Shown one piece after another: positions 36,087-44,359 of a stretch of DNA of 64,000 nt (the first letter of the stretch is position 1; each line of letters opens with the position of its first letter). The translations under genes and the position numbers were made by a program. The stretch is taken from positions 2,108,001-2,172,000 of the forward strand of contig NZ_JACBZP010000001.1 of the NCBI RefSeq assembly GCF_013409065.1, written 5' to 3'. The notes under the pieces were generated by a model. It saw only the letters and a list, made by a program, of their open reading frames with translations. It was not told the DNA's origin and did no database searches. The DNA comes from Spelaeicoccus albus. GTDB taxonomy: Bacteria > Actinomycetota > Actinomycetes > Actinomycetales > Brevibacteriaceae.

Positions 36087-37241
36087 ATGACTGTCGAACT
36101 GCCGGACCGGGCCGATGTCGTGATCGTCGGCGGGGGAGCGATGGGGACGTCGTCCGCGTTCCACCTGGCCGAAGCGGGCGTGCGCGTGGTGGTGATCGAG
36201 CGTGACGAGATCGCGTCCGGATCGACAAGTAAAGCCGCAGGGGGAGTGCGCGCCCAGTTTTCCGACCCGGTCAATATCGAACTCGGTGCGCGCAGTCTTG
36301 CCGCGTTCGAGAATTTCGCCGTCCGCCCGGGCGCGGAAATCGACTTGCGCCGACACGGCTATTTGTTCCTGCTCGACGACGACGCCGATCTCGACGCGTT
36401 CACCGAAAGCGTCCGCTTGCAAAATTCTCGTGGCGTGCCCTCGCGGATCATCGACGTGGACGAGGCCGCCCGGTTGTGCCCGATCGTGGCGCGGGACGGC
36501 CTGGTCGGCGGCGCGTATTCACCGACTGACGGACACTGCACCCCGGAAGCCGTGGCGCAAGGCTACGCGGCCGGTGCCCGCAGGAACGGCGCGGCGATCG
36601 TGCAGCATTGCACCGTCAGCGACGTGCTCGTCGAAGGGGGCGCGGTTGCCGGCGTCGTCACCGACAGAGGAACGGTGCACGCCCCGGCGGTCCTCTGCGC
36701 GGCCGGCGCCTGGTCGGCTGCCGTCGGCGCCATGGCCGGCGTCGAGCTGCCCGTGGTGCCGAAACGTCGACAGGTCATCGTCACCGAGCCGATGCCGGAG
36801 CTGCCGCCCAATCTGCCCATGACGATCGATTTCGGCGCGACGTTCTACTTCCATCCGGAAGGCGACGGTTTGCTTATCGGCCTCTCGGATCCGGACGAGT
36901 CGACGGGATTCCACCTCGAGCGCACCGAACGGTGGATGGACCTCGTGGCCGAGGCGATCGCGTACCGCACGCCGTCCCTGCAATCGGTGGGTATCCGGAC
37001 CGGATGGGCTGGACTGTATGAAGAAACTCCCGACCAGAACGCGCTCATCGGCACGGCCGGCGACGTACCGGGCTTTTACTACGCGACCGGATTTTCCGGA
37101 CACGGGTTTCTGCAAAGTCCGGCGGTCGGCGAGGTCATGCGCGATCTGTATCTCGGACGCCGTCCGGCCATCGATGTGAGCGGGCTGGCGGTCTCGCGGT
37201 TTGCGGGCACCGGCGCCCGGCCCGAAAAGAACTGCGTTTAG
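36087..37241 (+). CDS. FAD-dependent amine oxidoreductase (DAO/sarcosine oxidase beta-like)
   Basis: A 384-residue flavoprotein. VVIVGGGAMGTSSAFHLAEAGV is the FAD loop, ERDEIASGSTSKAAGGVR binds flavin, and GFSGHGFLQSPAVGEVM near the end is the family C-terminal signature. It resembles sarcosine oxidase beta and related secondary-amine oxidases. With the aldehyde dehydrogenase gene it forms a two-gene unit for amine catabolism; the substrate is not known. Confidence 0.87.
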   Translation: MTVELPDRADVVIVGGGAMGTSSAFHLAEAGVRVVVIERDEIASGSTSKAAGGVRAQFSDPVNIELGARSLAAFENFAVRPGAEIDLRRHGYLFLLDDDADLDAFTESVRLQNSRGVPSRIIDVDEAARLCPIVARDGLVGGAYSPTDGHCTPEAVAQGYAAGARRNGAAIVQHCTVSDVLVEGGAVAGVVTDRGTVHAPAVLCAAGAWSAAVGAMAGVELPVVPKRRQVIVTEPMPELPPNLPMTIDFGATFYFHPEGDGLLIGLSDPDESTGFHLERTERWMDLVAEAIAYRTPSLQSVGIRTGWAGLYEETPDQNALIGTAGDVPGFYYATGFSGHGFLQSPAVGEVMRDLYLGRRPAIDVSGLAVSRFAGTGARPEKNCV

Positions 37242-37248
37242 CTCCGCC

Positions 37249-37926
37249 CTAACACTCTGCGCCGCCGACCGCGACGATGTCGTCGGACGCGTCCAGCGAG
37301 GCGCGCACGACCCGGGCAAGGCCGCGCGCCGCGTCCTCGGCGCGCATGTCCGGCGAGCTCGGCACGTGTACGAAACCCCCGCGCAGGCGGAGGTTTCGGG
37401 TGGCGATCAGATGCATCAATCGGTAGAAGACGTGATTGCACGCGAAGGTGCCTGCCGTTTGGGAGATTCCGGCCGGAACCCCGGCAGCGCGAACGGCCGC
37501 CGCTGCCGCCTTGATCGGCAAAGTGGAGAAATATGCGGCGGGCGCACCCGCGATCACGGGCCGATCGATCGGCTGCCGTCCGGCGTTGTCGGGGATGCGC
37601 GCATCGTCGATGTTGATCGCCACCCGCTCCACCGACAGCTCCGCGCGGCCGGCGGCCTCGCCGACGCAGACGACGACGTCGGGCCGATGGTCGTCGATCA
37701 GGTCGGCCAGCACGTCGCCGCACGTTCCGAACTCACACGGCAGTTCCGCGCCGATCAGTTCCGGGCCGATCAGGTCTCCGCCGACCAGGTCGCCGCCGAC
37801 CCGCCCGGAATCGCCGGCTTCGGCGCGGCCGGTCAGCATGCGCACCGCTTGCCACGACGGGTTGACCGACTTGCCGTCGAACGGTTCGAATCCGGTAAGA
37901 AGCACTGTGGGAACTTTGCGGGTCAC
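37249..37926 (-). CDS. pcp: Pyrrolidone-carboxylate peptidase (pyroglutamyl peptidase I)
   Basis: Removes N-terminal pyroglutamate from peptides. The catalytic triad is visible: Glu in CVGEAAGR, Cys in GTFACNHVFY and His in GGFVHVP. The start is GTG at 37926, with CACGAT 7 bases upstream. Between the first helix and the next strand lies an expanded segment reading GGDLVGGDLIGPELIGAELP, encoded by 15-base tandem repeats (37750-37802) and not part of the family core. The gene is convergent with the amine oxidoreductase and divergent from serA. Confidence 0.93.
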   Translation of the reverse strand: MTRKVPTVLLTGFEPFDGKSVNPSWQAVRMLTGRAEAGDSGRVGGDLVGGDLIGPELIGAELPCEFGTCGDVLADLIDDHRPDVVVCVGEAAGRAELSVERVAINIDDARIPDNAGRQPIDRPVIAGAPAAYFSTLPIKAAAAAVRAAGVPAGISQTAGTFACNHVFYRLMHLIATRNLRLRGGFVHVPSSPDMRAEDAARGLARVVRASLDASDDIVAVGGAEC

Positions 37927-37969
37927 GTTCCAAATCGTGGACCTTCGTGAACCAATTCACAAGCCGCCG

Positions 37970-37975
37970 TAAAAT
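37970..37975 (+). promoter_or_regulatory. -10 box candidate of serA
   Basis: TAAAAT lies 75 bases before the serA start. Just upstream, GTGAACCAATTCAC (37947-37960) is an inverted repeat with 5-base arms overlapping the -35 position, possibly an operator between pcp and serA. Confidence 0.4.
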
Positions 37976-38049
37976 CTGCAGTACGCCCACTTTGCCGTCC
38001 GGGCACGCCTGCCGGCAGTATTCCAGAGCCCACGGAAGGACAATTCCAC

Positions 38050-39639
38050 GTGTCGCAACCCGTCGTCCTCATTGCAGAAGAGCTTTCGCCGGCCACCATC
38101 GACGCCCTCGGACCGGAGTTCGAGATCCGTCGCGTGGACGGCTCGTCCCGTTCCGACCTGCTCGCTGCGCTGCCGGATGTCGACGCCGTCCTGATCCGGT
38201 CGGCCACCGCCATGGACGCCGAAGCCATTGCGGCCGCCCCGAAGCTCAAGGTGATCGCGCGCGCCGGCGTCGGCTTGGACAACGTGGACGTGCCGGCGGC
38301 CACGGACGCCGGCGTCATGGTCGTCAATGCGCCGACGTCGAACATCATCTCGGCCGCCGAACTCACCATGGCGCACATCCTCGCGTCCGCCCGCAACGTT
38401 GGCGCCGGCAACACGTCGTTGAAAAACGGTGAATGGAAGCGTTCCAAATACACGGGCGTCGAGCTGTTCGACAAGACGCTGGGCATCGTCGGACTCGGAC
38501 GAATCGGCGCACTCGTCACGGCGCGCGCCGCATCGTTCGGCATGCATGTCGTGGCCTACGACCCGTACATCTCGGCCGCGCGAGCGTCGCAGATGGGCGT
38601 GCAGCTGCTCGAACTCGACGAGTTGCTGCAGACGGCCGACTTCATCACGGTGCATATGCCCAAGACCCCCGAAACCATCGGGCTCATCGGTGCGGACGCG
38701 TTGACCAAAGTGAAGCCGACTGCCCGCATCATCAACGTGGCACGGGGCGGAATCGTCGATGAAGAGGCTTTGGCGGCCGCGGTCGCCGAGGGCAGGGTCG
38801 GCGGCGCCGGCATCGACGTGTTCGCGGCCGAGCCCACTACGTCGTCGCCGCTGTTCGAGCACGACAGCGTCGTTGTCACCCCGCACCTGGGGGCCTCCAC
38901 GCATGAGGCGCAGGAAAAGGCGGGCGTCTCGGTCGCCAAGTCCGTGCGGCTGGCGCTGGCCGGTGAGATAGTGCCGGACGCCGTCAATGTGGCAGGCGGG
39001 GTCATCGATGAGGACGTGCGTCCCGGCATACCGCTGATCGAGCGGCTCGGCCGCACCGTGACGGCGCTGGCCGGGCGGGGAGTGACGGCTCTCGACGTGG
39101 AGGTGCACGGCGAAATCTCCTCGCTCGACGTCAGCGCGCTGAAGCTTGCCGCGCTCAAGGGCCTGTTCAGCGATGTCGTGTCTGAGCAAGTGTCGTACGT
39201 CAACGCCGGTGTGTTGGCCGAGCGGCACGGCGTCGAAGTCCGGTTGCTCGCGGACGGCGAGTCGGAGGCGTTCCGCAATGTGCTGACGCTCCGTGCGGCC
39301 TTGCCGGACGGAGGTCAGATCTCGGTCTCGGGCACGCTGACCGGGCCCAAACAGATCCAAAAGCTGATCGGCGTGAACGGCTTCGACCTGGAGATCGGGT
39401 TGAGCGATCACTTGTTGATCTTCGAATATCAGGACAAGCCCGGAGTCATCGGGCGCCTGGGCAATGCGCTCGGCTCGGTCGACATCAACATCGCCGGTAT
39501 GCAGGTGGCACGGGACGTCGAAGGCGGTAGTGCCTTGAGCGTGCTTGCCGTCGACGGCCAGGTGTCGCCGGATTTGATCGCCGACCTGGGTCGGGAAATC
39601 GGCGCCGATAGGGCTACCGCCGTCAATTTGGAAGAATAG
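38050..39639 (+). CDS. serA: D-3-phosphoglycerate dehydrogenase, long ACT-domain form
   Basis: First step of serine synthesis from 3-phosphoglycerate. The 529-residue protein is the long mycobacterial type: catalytic domains (GLGRIGALVTARAASFGM Rossmann loop, ARIINVARGGIVDEEAL, and the His of TPHLGAST), an intervening regulatory domain, and a C-terminal ACT domain (LIFEYQDKPGVIGRLGNALGSVDINIAGM in register) that binds serine. The GTG start has AAGGAC 8-13 bases upstream. leuB follows after 56 bases with its own promoter. Confidence 0.96.
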   Translation: MSQPVVLIAEELSPATIDALGPEFEIRRVDGSSRSDLLAALPDVDAVLIRSATAMDAEAIAAAPKLKVIARAGVGLDNVDVPAATDAGVMVVNAPTSNIISAAELTMAHILASARNVGAGNTSLKNGEWKRSKYTGVELFDKTLGIVGLGRIGALVTARAASFGMHVVAYDPYISAARASQMGVQLLELDELLQTADFITVHMPKTPETIGLIGADALTKVKPTARIINVARGGIVDEEALAAAVAEGRVGGAGIDVFAAEPTTSSPLFEHDSVVVTPHLGASTHEAQEKAGVSVAKSVRLALAGEIVPDAVNVAGGVIDEDVRPGIPLIERLGRTVTALAGRGVTALDVEVHGEISSLDVSALKLAALKGLFSDVVSEQVSYVNAGVLAERHGVEVRLLADGESEAFRNVLTLRAALPDGGQISVSGTLTGPKQIQKLIGVNGFDLEIGLSDHLLIFEYQDKPGVIGRLGNALGSVDINIAGMQVARDVEGGSALSVLAVDGQVSPDLIADLGREIGADRATAVNLEE

Positions 39640-39683
39640 TATCGGAGTTTGAGATTCGGATGCCGCCATGCGAGATCAGGTCG

Positions 39684-39689
39684 TAGGGT
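39684..39689 (+). promoter_or_regulatory. -10 box of leuB, probable leaderless start
   Basis: TAGGGT ends 6 bases before the leuB ATG at 39696, and no ribosome site is present, so the transcript probably begins at the start codon. Confidence 0.45.
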
Positions 39690-39695
39690 GTCGTC

Positions 39696-40748
39696 ATGGC
39701 ACGCGAATTCTCAATTGCAGTAATAGCCGGCGACGGAATCGGCCCGGAAGTCGTCCCCGAGGGACTCAAGGTCTTGAAGGCCGCGGCGGACGCCGCCGGT
39801 GGGGCCGCGTTCAATCTCACCCATTACGATTTGGGCGGCAAACACTGGCGTGAAACCGGTGAAGCGCTCACGGATGAGACCCTCGAGGAACTGCGCGGCT
39901 ACGACGCCATCTTCTTTGGCGCGGTCGGTGATCCTGCAGTTCCGTCGGGCGTGCTCGAGCGCGGACTGCTGTTGAAGATGCGCTTTGCCTTCGAGCACTA
40001 TGTGAACCTGCGCCCGACCAAGCTGCTTCCCGGCGTCGCCAGTCCGCTGGCGAACCCCGGTGATATCGACTTCGTCGTCGTCCGTGAAGGAACCGAGGGC
40101 CCGTACTCCGGCCAGGGCGGATACCTGCGGTACGGCACCGAGCACGAGGTCGCCACCGAGGTCAGCGTCAATACGGCGTTCGGCGTCGAACGCGTCGTCC
40201 GAGATGCGTTCGCCCGTGCCCAAACCCGTCGCAAGAAGCTGACGTATGTGCACAAGCACAATGTCATGCAATACGCGGGGCACCTGTGGCGGCGAGTTGT
40301 GGAAAAGGTTGCGCCGGAATTCCCGGACGTCGAATTCGACTACCTGCACACCGATGCCTGCACCATCTACATGGTCACCGATCCGTCCCGGTTCGACGTG
40401 ATAGTCACCGACAACCTGTTCGGCGACATCATCACGGACCTGGCTGCGGCGGTCACCGGCGGAATCGGGTTGGCCGCCAGCGGCAATATCAATCCCGACC
40501 GGACGTCGCCGTCGCTGTTCGAGCCGATCCACGGCTCGGCCCCCGATATCGCCGGGCAGGGCAAGGCCGATCCGACCGCCACCGTGCTCTCGGCCGCGCT
40601 CATGGCCGAGCATCTCGGTCTGAACGATATTGCCGCAAGGATTCAGACAGCCGTCGAGGGCGACCTGGCCGTGCGCGGGTCGGGCGTGCGAACCACGTCC
40701 GAAATCGGCGACGCGCTGGCGGCAGCCGCGGCCGCGTCAGTAAAGTGA
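39696..40748 (+). CDS. leuB: 3-isopropylmalate dehydrogenase
   Basis: Oxidatively decarboxylates 3-isopropylmalate in leucine synthesis, and 3-methylmalate in the citramalate route to 2-ketobutyrate. The 350-residue actinobacterial form has the N-terminal [16 protein letters not shown], the metal and substrate loop [26 protein letters not shown], and the cofactor segment [24 protein letters not shown]. It is followed by ilvE at 91 bases, perhaps on the same transcript. Confidence 0.96.
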   Translation: MAREFSIAVIAGDGIGPEVVPEGLKVLKAAADAAGGAAFNLTHYDLGGKHWRETGEALTDETLEELRGYDAIFFGAVGDPAVPSGVLERGLLLKMRFAFEHYVNLRPTKLLPGVASPLANPGDIDFVVVREGTEGPYSGQGGYLRYGTEHEVATEVSVNTAFGVERVVRDAFARAQTRRKKLTYVHKHNVMQYAGHLWRRVVEKVAPEFPDVEFDYLHTDACTIYMVTDPSRFDVIVTDNLFGDIITDLAAAVTGGIGLAASGNINPDRTSPSLFEPIHGSAPDIAGQGKADPTATVLSAALMAEHLGLNDIAARIQTAVEGDLAVRGSGVRTTSEIGDALAAAAAASVK

Positions 40749-40839
40749 AGCCCGAGAAACTGATCTTCGGGGTCGGCGCCGTCGCCGGCCCGGCGAACAA
40801 CGACAGGCGAGCCCGACCAGCTCGAGAAGGAGTGTAGCG

Positions 40840-41937
40840 ATGAGTTCGCAGTTCACCATCGTCAAGAATGTGCAGCCGACGGCTGACGCGGTGCGCGATG
40901 CGATTTTGGGAAATCCCGGGTTCGGCAGCTACTTCAGCGATCACATGGCGCATATGCGCTGGACCGCGGACGGCGGCTGGGAAGACGGCAGGATCGAACC
41001 GTACGGAAAGATCGTGCTCGACCCTGCCGCCGCCGTCTTCCACTACGCTCAGGAGATCTTCGAAGGCGCCAAGGCCTACCGGCACGCCGATGGATCGGTC
41101 TGGGGCTTCCGTCCGGAAAAGAATGCGGCACGCTTCCGCAAATCGGCCGAACGGTTGGCACTGCCGCAGCTGGACGACGAGCACTTCCTCGAATCGCTGC
41201 GCGCCCTGGTGAGCATCGACGCCGCGTGGGTGCCGACTCCGCAGAACGACGCCGACGAGTCGAGTCTGTACTTGCGGCCGTTCATGATCGCCTCGGAGAC
41301 GTTCCTGGGCGTGCGCTCGTCCCGTGAAGTGGACTACTACGTGATCGCTTCGCCGGCGGGCGCGTACTTCGGCGGGGCCGTCAAGCCCGTCAAGATCTGG
41401 CTTTCGCGCGACTACAACCGTGCCGGGCCGGGCGGAACCGGTGCGGCCAAATGCGGCGGCAATTACGCGGCGTCCTTGGCCCCGACGAACGAAGCGGTTG
41501 CCAACGGGTGTCAGCAGGTCGCATTCCTGGACGCCGTCGAAGGCAAGTACCTTCAAGAACTCGGCGGCATGAACATCGTCCTGGTATTCGCCGATGGGCG
41601 CGTCGTGACGCCGAAGCTCTCCGACTCCATCCTCGAAGGCGTCACCCGGTCGGCCATTCTGCAGCTTGCCGCCGATGCCGGATACACGCCGGAAGAGCGG
41701 GACATCTCGATTGACGAATGGCGCGAGGGCGCGGCCGGCGGGGAGATCACCGAGGCCTTTGCGTGCGGCACGGCCGCCGTCGTGACGCCGATCGGCGAGT
41801 TGGTCAGCGACAATGAACGCATCACGCACAACACCGAAAAGCCCGGCCCGGTTGCCGCAGCCCTGCGGAAGCAGTTGCTCGACATCCAGTACGGGCGCGT
41901 CGAAGACACGCATGGCTGGCTGACCAGGCTGGCCTGA
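40840..41937 (+). CDS. ilvE: Branched-chain amino acid aminotransferase
   Basis: PLP-dependent transaminase for the last step of leucine, isoleucine and valine synthesis. The 365-residue protein is class IIb of fold IV: PLP lysine in GTGAAKCGGNYAASL, then FLDAVEGKYLQELGGMNI and the phosphate-binding GTAAVVTPIGEL. AAGGAG stands 8 bases before the ATG. A palindromic repeat follows 30 bases after the stop. Confidence 0.96.
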   Translation: MSSQFTIVKNVQPTADAVRDAILGNPGFGSYFSDHMAHMRWTADGGWEDGRIEPYGKIVLDPAAAVFHYAQEIFEGAKAYRHADGSVWGFRPEKNAARFRKSAERLALPQLDDEHFLESLRALVSIDAAWVPTPQNDADESSLYLRPFMIASETFLGVRSSREVDYYVIASPAGAYFGGAVKPVKIWLSRDYNRAGPGGTGAAKCGGNYAASLAPTNEAVANGCQQVAFLDAVEGKYLQELGGMNIVLVFADGRVVTPKLSDSILEGVTRSAILQLAADAGYTPEERDISIDEWREGAAGGEITEAFACGTAAVVTPIGELVSDNERITHNTEKPGPVAAALRKQLLDIQYGRVEDTHGWLTRLA

Positions 41938-41966
41938 CTCCGGGCTCCTTCCGACCCGCGGCCGCG

Positions 41967-42056
41967 CCGAGTGGCGGCGAATGGCTGCCCCGGCTCCTCG
42001 AGTGGCGGCGAATGGCTGCGAAATCGACGATTTCGCAGCCATTCGCCGCCACTCGG
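41967..42056. repeat. Palindromic intergenic repeat, copy B
   Basis: Half-site 41967-41987, a 10-base spacer, then a perfect 27-bp stem (41999-42025 with 42029-42055, loop GAC) closed by a T-G pair. Compared with copy A, it has GGCGG with CCGCC instead of GGTGG with CCACC, and GCGAAATC with GATTTCGC instead of GCAAAATC with GATTTTGC, both compensatory. It follows the ilvE stop and may end that transcript. Confidence 0.9.
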
Positions 42057-42083
42057 CGGTTGGCTGCCGAAAAATCCCGACAA

Positions 42084-42149
42084 TTAGAAACTATTGCGTT
42101 TCTTAAAACCGCGGCGTACTCTCAAATAAGAAACTATTTAGATTCTTAT
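42084..42149 (+). promoter_or_regulatory. Promoter and two TetR-type operators of the MFS exporter
   Basis: Two 23-base sites, at 42084-42106 and 42127-42149, match at 18 of 23 positions around AGAAACTATT and TTCTTA. The second lies in a perfect 12-base inverted repeat (CTCAAATAAGAA at 42121-42132, complement at 42143-42154). A promoter fits between them: TTGCGT at 42094-42099, a 17-base spacer and TACTCT at 42117-42122. The first site covers the -35 box and the second the start point. The TetR gene directly follows the transporter. Confidence 0.7.
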
Positions 42150-42165
42150 TTGAGAGGCGCTTTGC

Positions 42166-43608
42166 ATGAACTCTGATACGGACGTCGTCGGCGAGGCAAG
42201 CGGGGACAAGTTGCCTGCATCGGCCCGCAATGCACTGATGGCCCTGGTGATCGGCGGAATCGCGGCGATCCTGGATTCGACGATCGTGACGATCGCCATC
42301 CATCGGCTGTCGGTCGCGCTGAATTCCCCGACTGCCACTATCCAGTGGGTGACAACCGCCTACCTCCTGGCATTGTCGGTGGCTATCCCGTTAAGCGGTT
42401 GGGCGCAGGCCCACTTTGGCGGAAAGCGTGCCTGGATGTTGGCGCTGCTCGTTTTCGTCGTGTTCTCGGCCGCGTGCGCCGGAGCCTGGAGCGATACGAG
42501 CCTGATCATGTTCCGCGTCTTCCAGGGATTCGGTGCAGGGTTGATCATGCCCCTGATGCAGACCATGGCCATGCAGGCAGTCGGTAATGCCAGCAGCAAG
42601 GTGATGAGTAAGGCAGTTGCCGCCATCGGCGTGGCTGCCGCCGTCGGCCCGATCGTCGGGCCCGTCCTCGGCGGCGTCGTGCTGAACTGGCTGAATTGGC
42701 GGTGGATGTTCCTCATCAACGTTCCGCTGGTGGCAGTCGGCCTCGTCCTTGCGTACAAGTTCTTGGCCGCCGACACGCCCGTGCGCGGAAGAGCCGTGGC
42801 TCGTCTCGACGTCATAGGCTTGATCTTTTTGGCCCCGGCGCTTGCGGGTATCCTGCTCGGGCTGTCGAACGTTGCCTCGGACGGCGGCGCCGGCGGGGCT
42901 GACGTACTCATCCCGCTACTTGGCGGCTTAGCCTTCCTTGCCGCCTTCGTTGCCTGGGGGCTGCGTCAGCGTGAGAGGGCGCTAGTCGACATCACGTTGC
43001 TGCGCTTGCGATCGTTGTCGACGGCATCCGCGATATTGTTCACCGCCGGGGCCACGCTGTACGCCGGAATGTTCTTGTTGCCGCTCTATTTTCAAGATCT
43101 GCGCGGCGACAGCGTGCTGGTTGCCGCCTTGCTGTTGATTCCCCAAGGTGTCGGCGCACTGCTGTCGCGTGTTGTCGCGGCCAAGCTGACCCCGCGAGTC
43201 GGGGCGCGACTCGTCACGATCGCGGCGTTCGCCGTGGCCACGGCCGGCACCGTGCCGTTCGCGCTGGCGGACGCGAATACGAACGTGTGGTGGCTCTGCG
43301 TCGTCCTGTTCGTGCGTGGCTTCGGCGTGGGAGCTATCCTCATCCCGCCCATGATGACCGCCTATGCGGACGTCAGTCGTGAGCAGATGCCGCACGCGAC
43401 GATGACGACGCGCATCACTCAGCAAGTAGGAGCCTCGTTTGCCGTGGCAATCGTCGCGGTCGTGCTGCAGAAGCTGGTGGCCGGCGGCGCGACGTCCGGC
43501 TTCCAAGGCGCGTTCTGGTGGACTGTCGGAATCTCCTTGGTAGCACTCATCCCGGCGCTCGCCCTCCGTCGTGAGACGCTCAAGGAAGGAGCAACGACCA
43601 AGGGGTAG
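42166..43608 (+). CDS. MFS drug exporter, DHA2 (14-TM) family
   Basis: A 480-residue transporter with about 14 hydrophobic segments. Motif A is GWAQAHFGGKRAW in the loop after the second helix, motif C-like GPIVGPVLGGVVLNWLNWRWMF marks the antiporters, and the N-terminus DSTIVTIAIHRL matches the D1 motif. It is likely a proton-coupled multidrug or compound exporter. Two operator-like repeats lie before it and a TetR gene starts 2 bases after its stop, so substrate-induced derepression is the expected control. Confidence 0.9.
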   Translation: MNSDTDVVGEASGDKLPASARNALMALVIGGIAAILDSTIVTIAIHRLSVALNSPTATIQWVTTAYLLALSVAIPLSGWAQAHFGGKRAWMLALLVFVVFSAACAGAWSDTSLIMFRVFQGFGAGLIMPLMQTMAMQAVGNASSKVMSKAVAAIGVAAAVGPIVGPVLGGVVLNWLNWRWMFLINVPLVAVGLVLAYKFLAADTPVRGRAVARLDVIGLIFLAPALAGILLGLSNVASDGGAGGADVLIPLLGGLAFLAAFVAWGLRQRERALVDITLLRLRSLSTASAILFTAGATLYAGMFLLPLYFQDLRGDSVLVAALLLIPQGVGALLSRVVAAKLTPRVGARLVTIAAFAVATAGTVPFALADANTNVWWLCVVLFVRGFGVGAILIPPMMTAYADVSREQMPHATMTTRITQQVGASFAVAIVAVVLQKLVAGGATSGFQGAFWWTVGISLVALIPALALRRETLKEGATTKG

Positions 43609-43610
43609 GC

Positions 43611-44198
43611 ATGAGTGAGCAAACGAAGACGCGGCGTCGCGGCAAGGAATTGGAGGCGGCAATTCTGGACGCCGCGTGGGATCAGCTCGTGGCGGACGGA
43701 TACGACCGCTTCACGATCGACGCGGTTGCCGAGCGGGCGCAAACGAGTAAGCCCGTGCTGTACCGCCGATGGAGCACACGGCAAGACTTGCTGCGCGCGG
43801 TCATCCGCCGCCGCGGCACCGTGAACGCCGCGCCGATTCCCGACGAAGGTTCGTTACGCGAAGACCTGCTCGCCCTGCTGCGCTTTTCGAACTCGAGCAA
43901 CGGCAGCATGGCGGCGCTCATGACAACGCTGGTATCGAGCCATTTCGGCGACATCGGCATGACGCCCGTGGAGTTGCGCGCCGAAATGTTCACCGAACGC
44001 TCATCGTCCCTCGAGCCGGTGCTCACGCGGGCCGTCCGGCGAGGAGAGATCGACGCGGCCAAGCTCACGCCGCGAATCGCCGACCTGCCGTACGCGCTGT
44101 TGCGGCACGAATACCTGATGACCTTTGCGTGCGTCCCGGACGAGACTCTCCTGGAGATCGTCGACGACATCTTCCTCCCGCTGGTTCGGCCGAACTGA
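43611..44198 (+). CDS. TetR/AcrR family transcriptional regulator
   Basis: A 195-residue regulator: an N-terminal TetR helix-turn-helix (FTIDAVAERAQTSKPVLYRRW) and a TetR_C-type ligand domain. It begins 2 bases after the MFS stop in the same orientation and probably represses the operon, including itself, through the paired repeats before the transporter. The inducer is unknown. Confidence 0.92.
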   Translation: MSEQTKTRRRGKELEAAILDAAWDQLVADGYDRFTIDAVAERAQTSKPVLYRRWSTRQDLLRAVIRRRGTVNAAPIPDEGSLREDLLALLRFSNSSNGSMAALMTTLVSSHFGDIGMTPVELRAEMFTERSSSLEPVLTRAVRRGEIDAAKLTPRIADLPYALLRHEYLMTFACVPDETLLEIVDDIFLPLVRPN

Positions 44199-44218
44199 GC
44201 CTTCCCGAAGCCTCCCCG

Positions 44219-44309
44219 CCGAGTGGTGGCGAATGGCTGTCCGACCCTGTCGAGTGGTGGCGAATGGCTGCGAAATCGCTGATTTCGCAGCCATTCGCCA
44301 CCACTCGAC
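44219..44309. repeat. Palindromic intergenic repeat, copy C
   Basis: Half-site 44219-44239, a 10-base spacer, then a perfect 29-bp stem (44249-44277 with 44281-44309, loop GCT). Near the base it has TCGAG with CTCGA where copy A has CCGAG with CTCGG, another compensatory change. It follows the TetR stop by 20 bases. Confidence 0.9.
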
Positions 44310-44346
44310 CAAGGGGAAATGCCACATCCTTTTCCCAATGTGGGCG

Positions 44347-44352
44347 TATGCT
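44347..44352 (+). promoter_or_regulatory. -10 box of the APC permease gene, probable leaderless start
   Basis: TATGCT ends 7 bases before the GTG at 44360. Its second to fourth bases are also the alternative ATG at 44348, so that ATG is unlikely to be used. Confidence 0.45.
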
Positions 44353-44359
44353 GTGGCCC

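Noticed and set aside
39640-39695. A second NdgR/LtbR operator before leuB
   Set aside because: ATGCGAGATCA resembles one half of the motif and GAGAT occurs twice, but no inverted TCTCA partner is present, so it is mentioned only as a weak lead.
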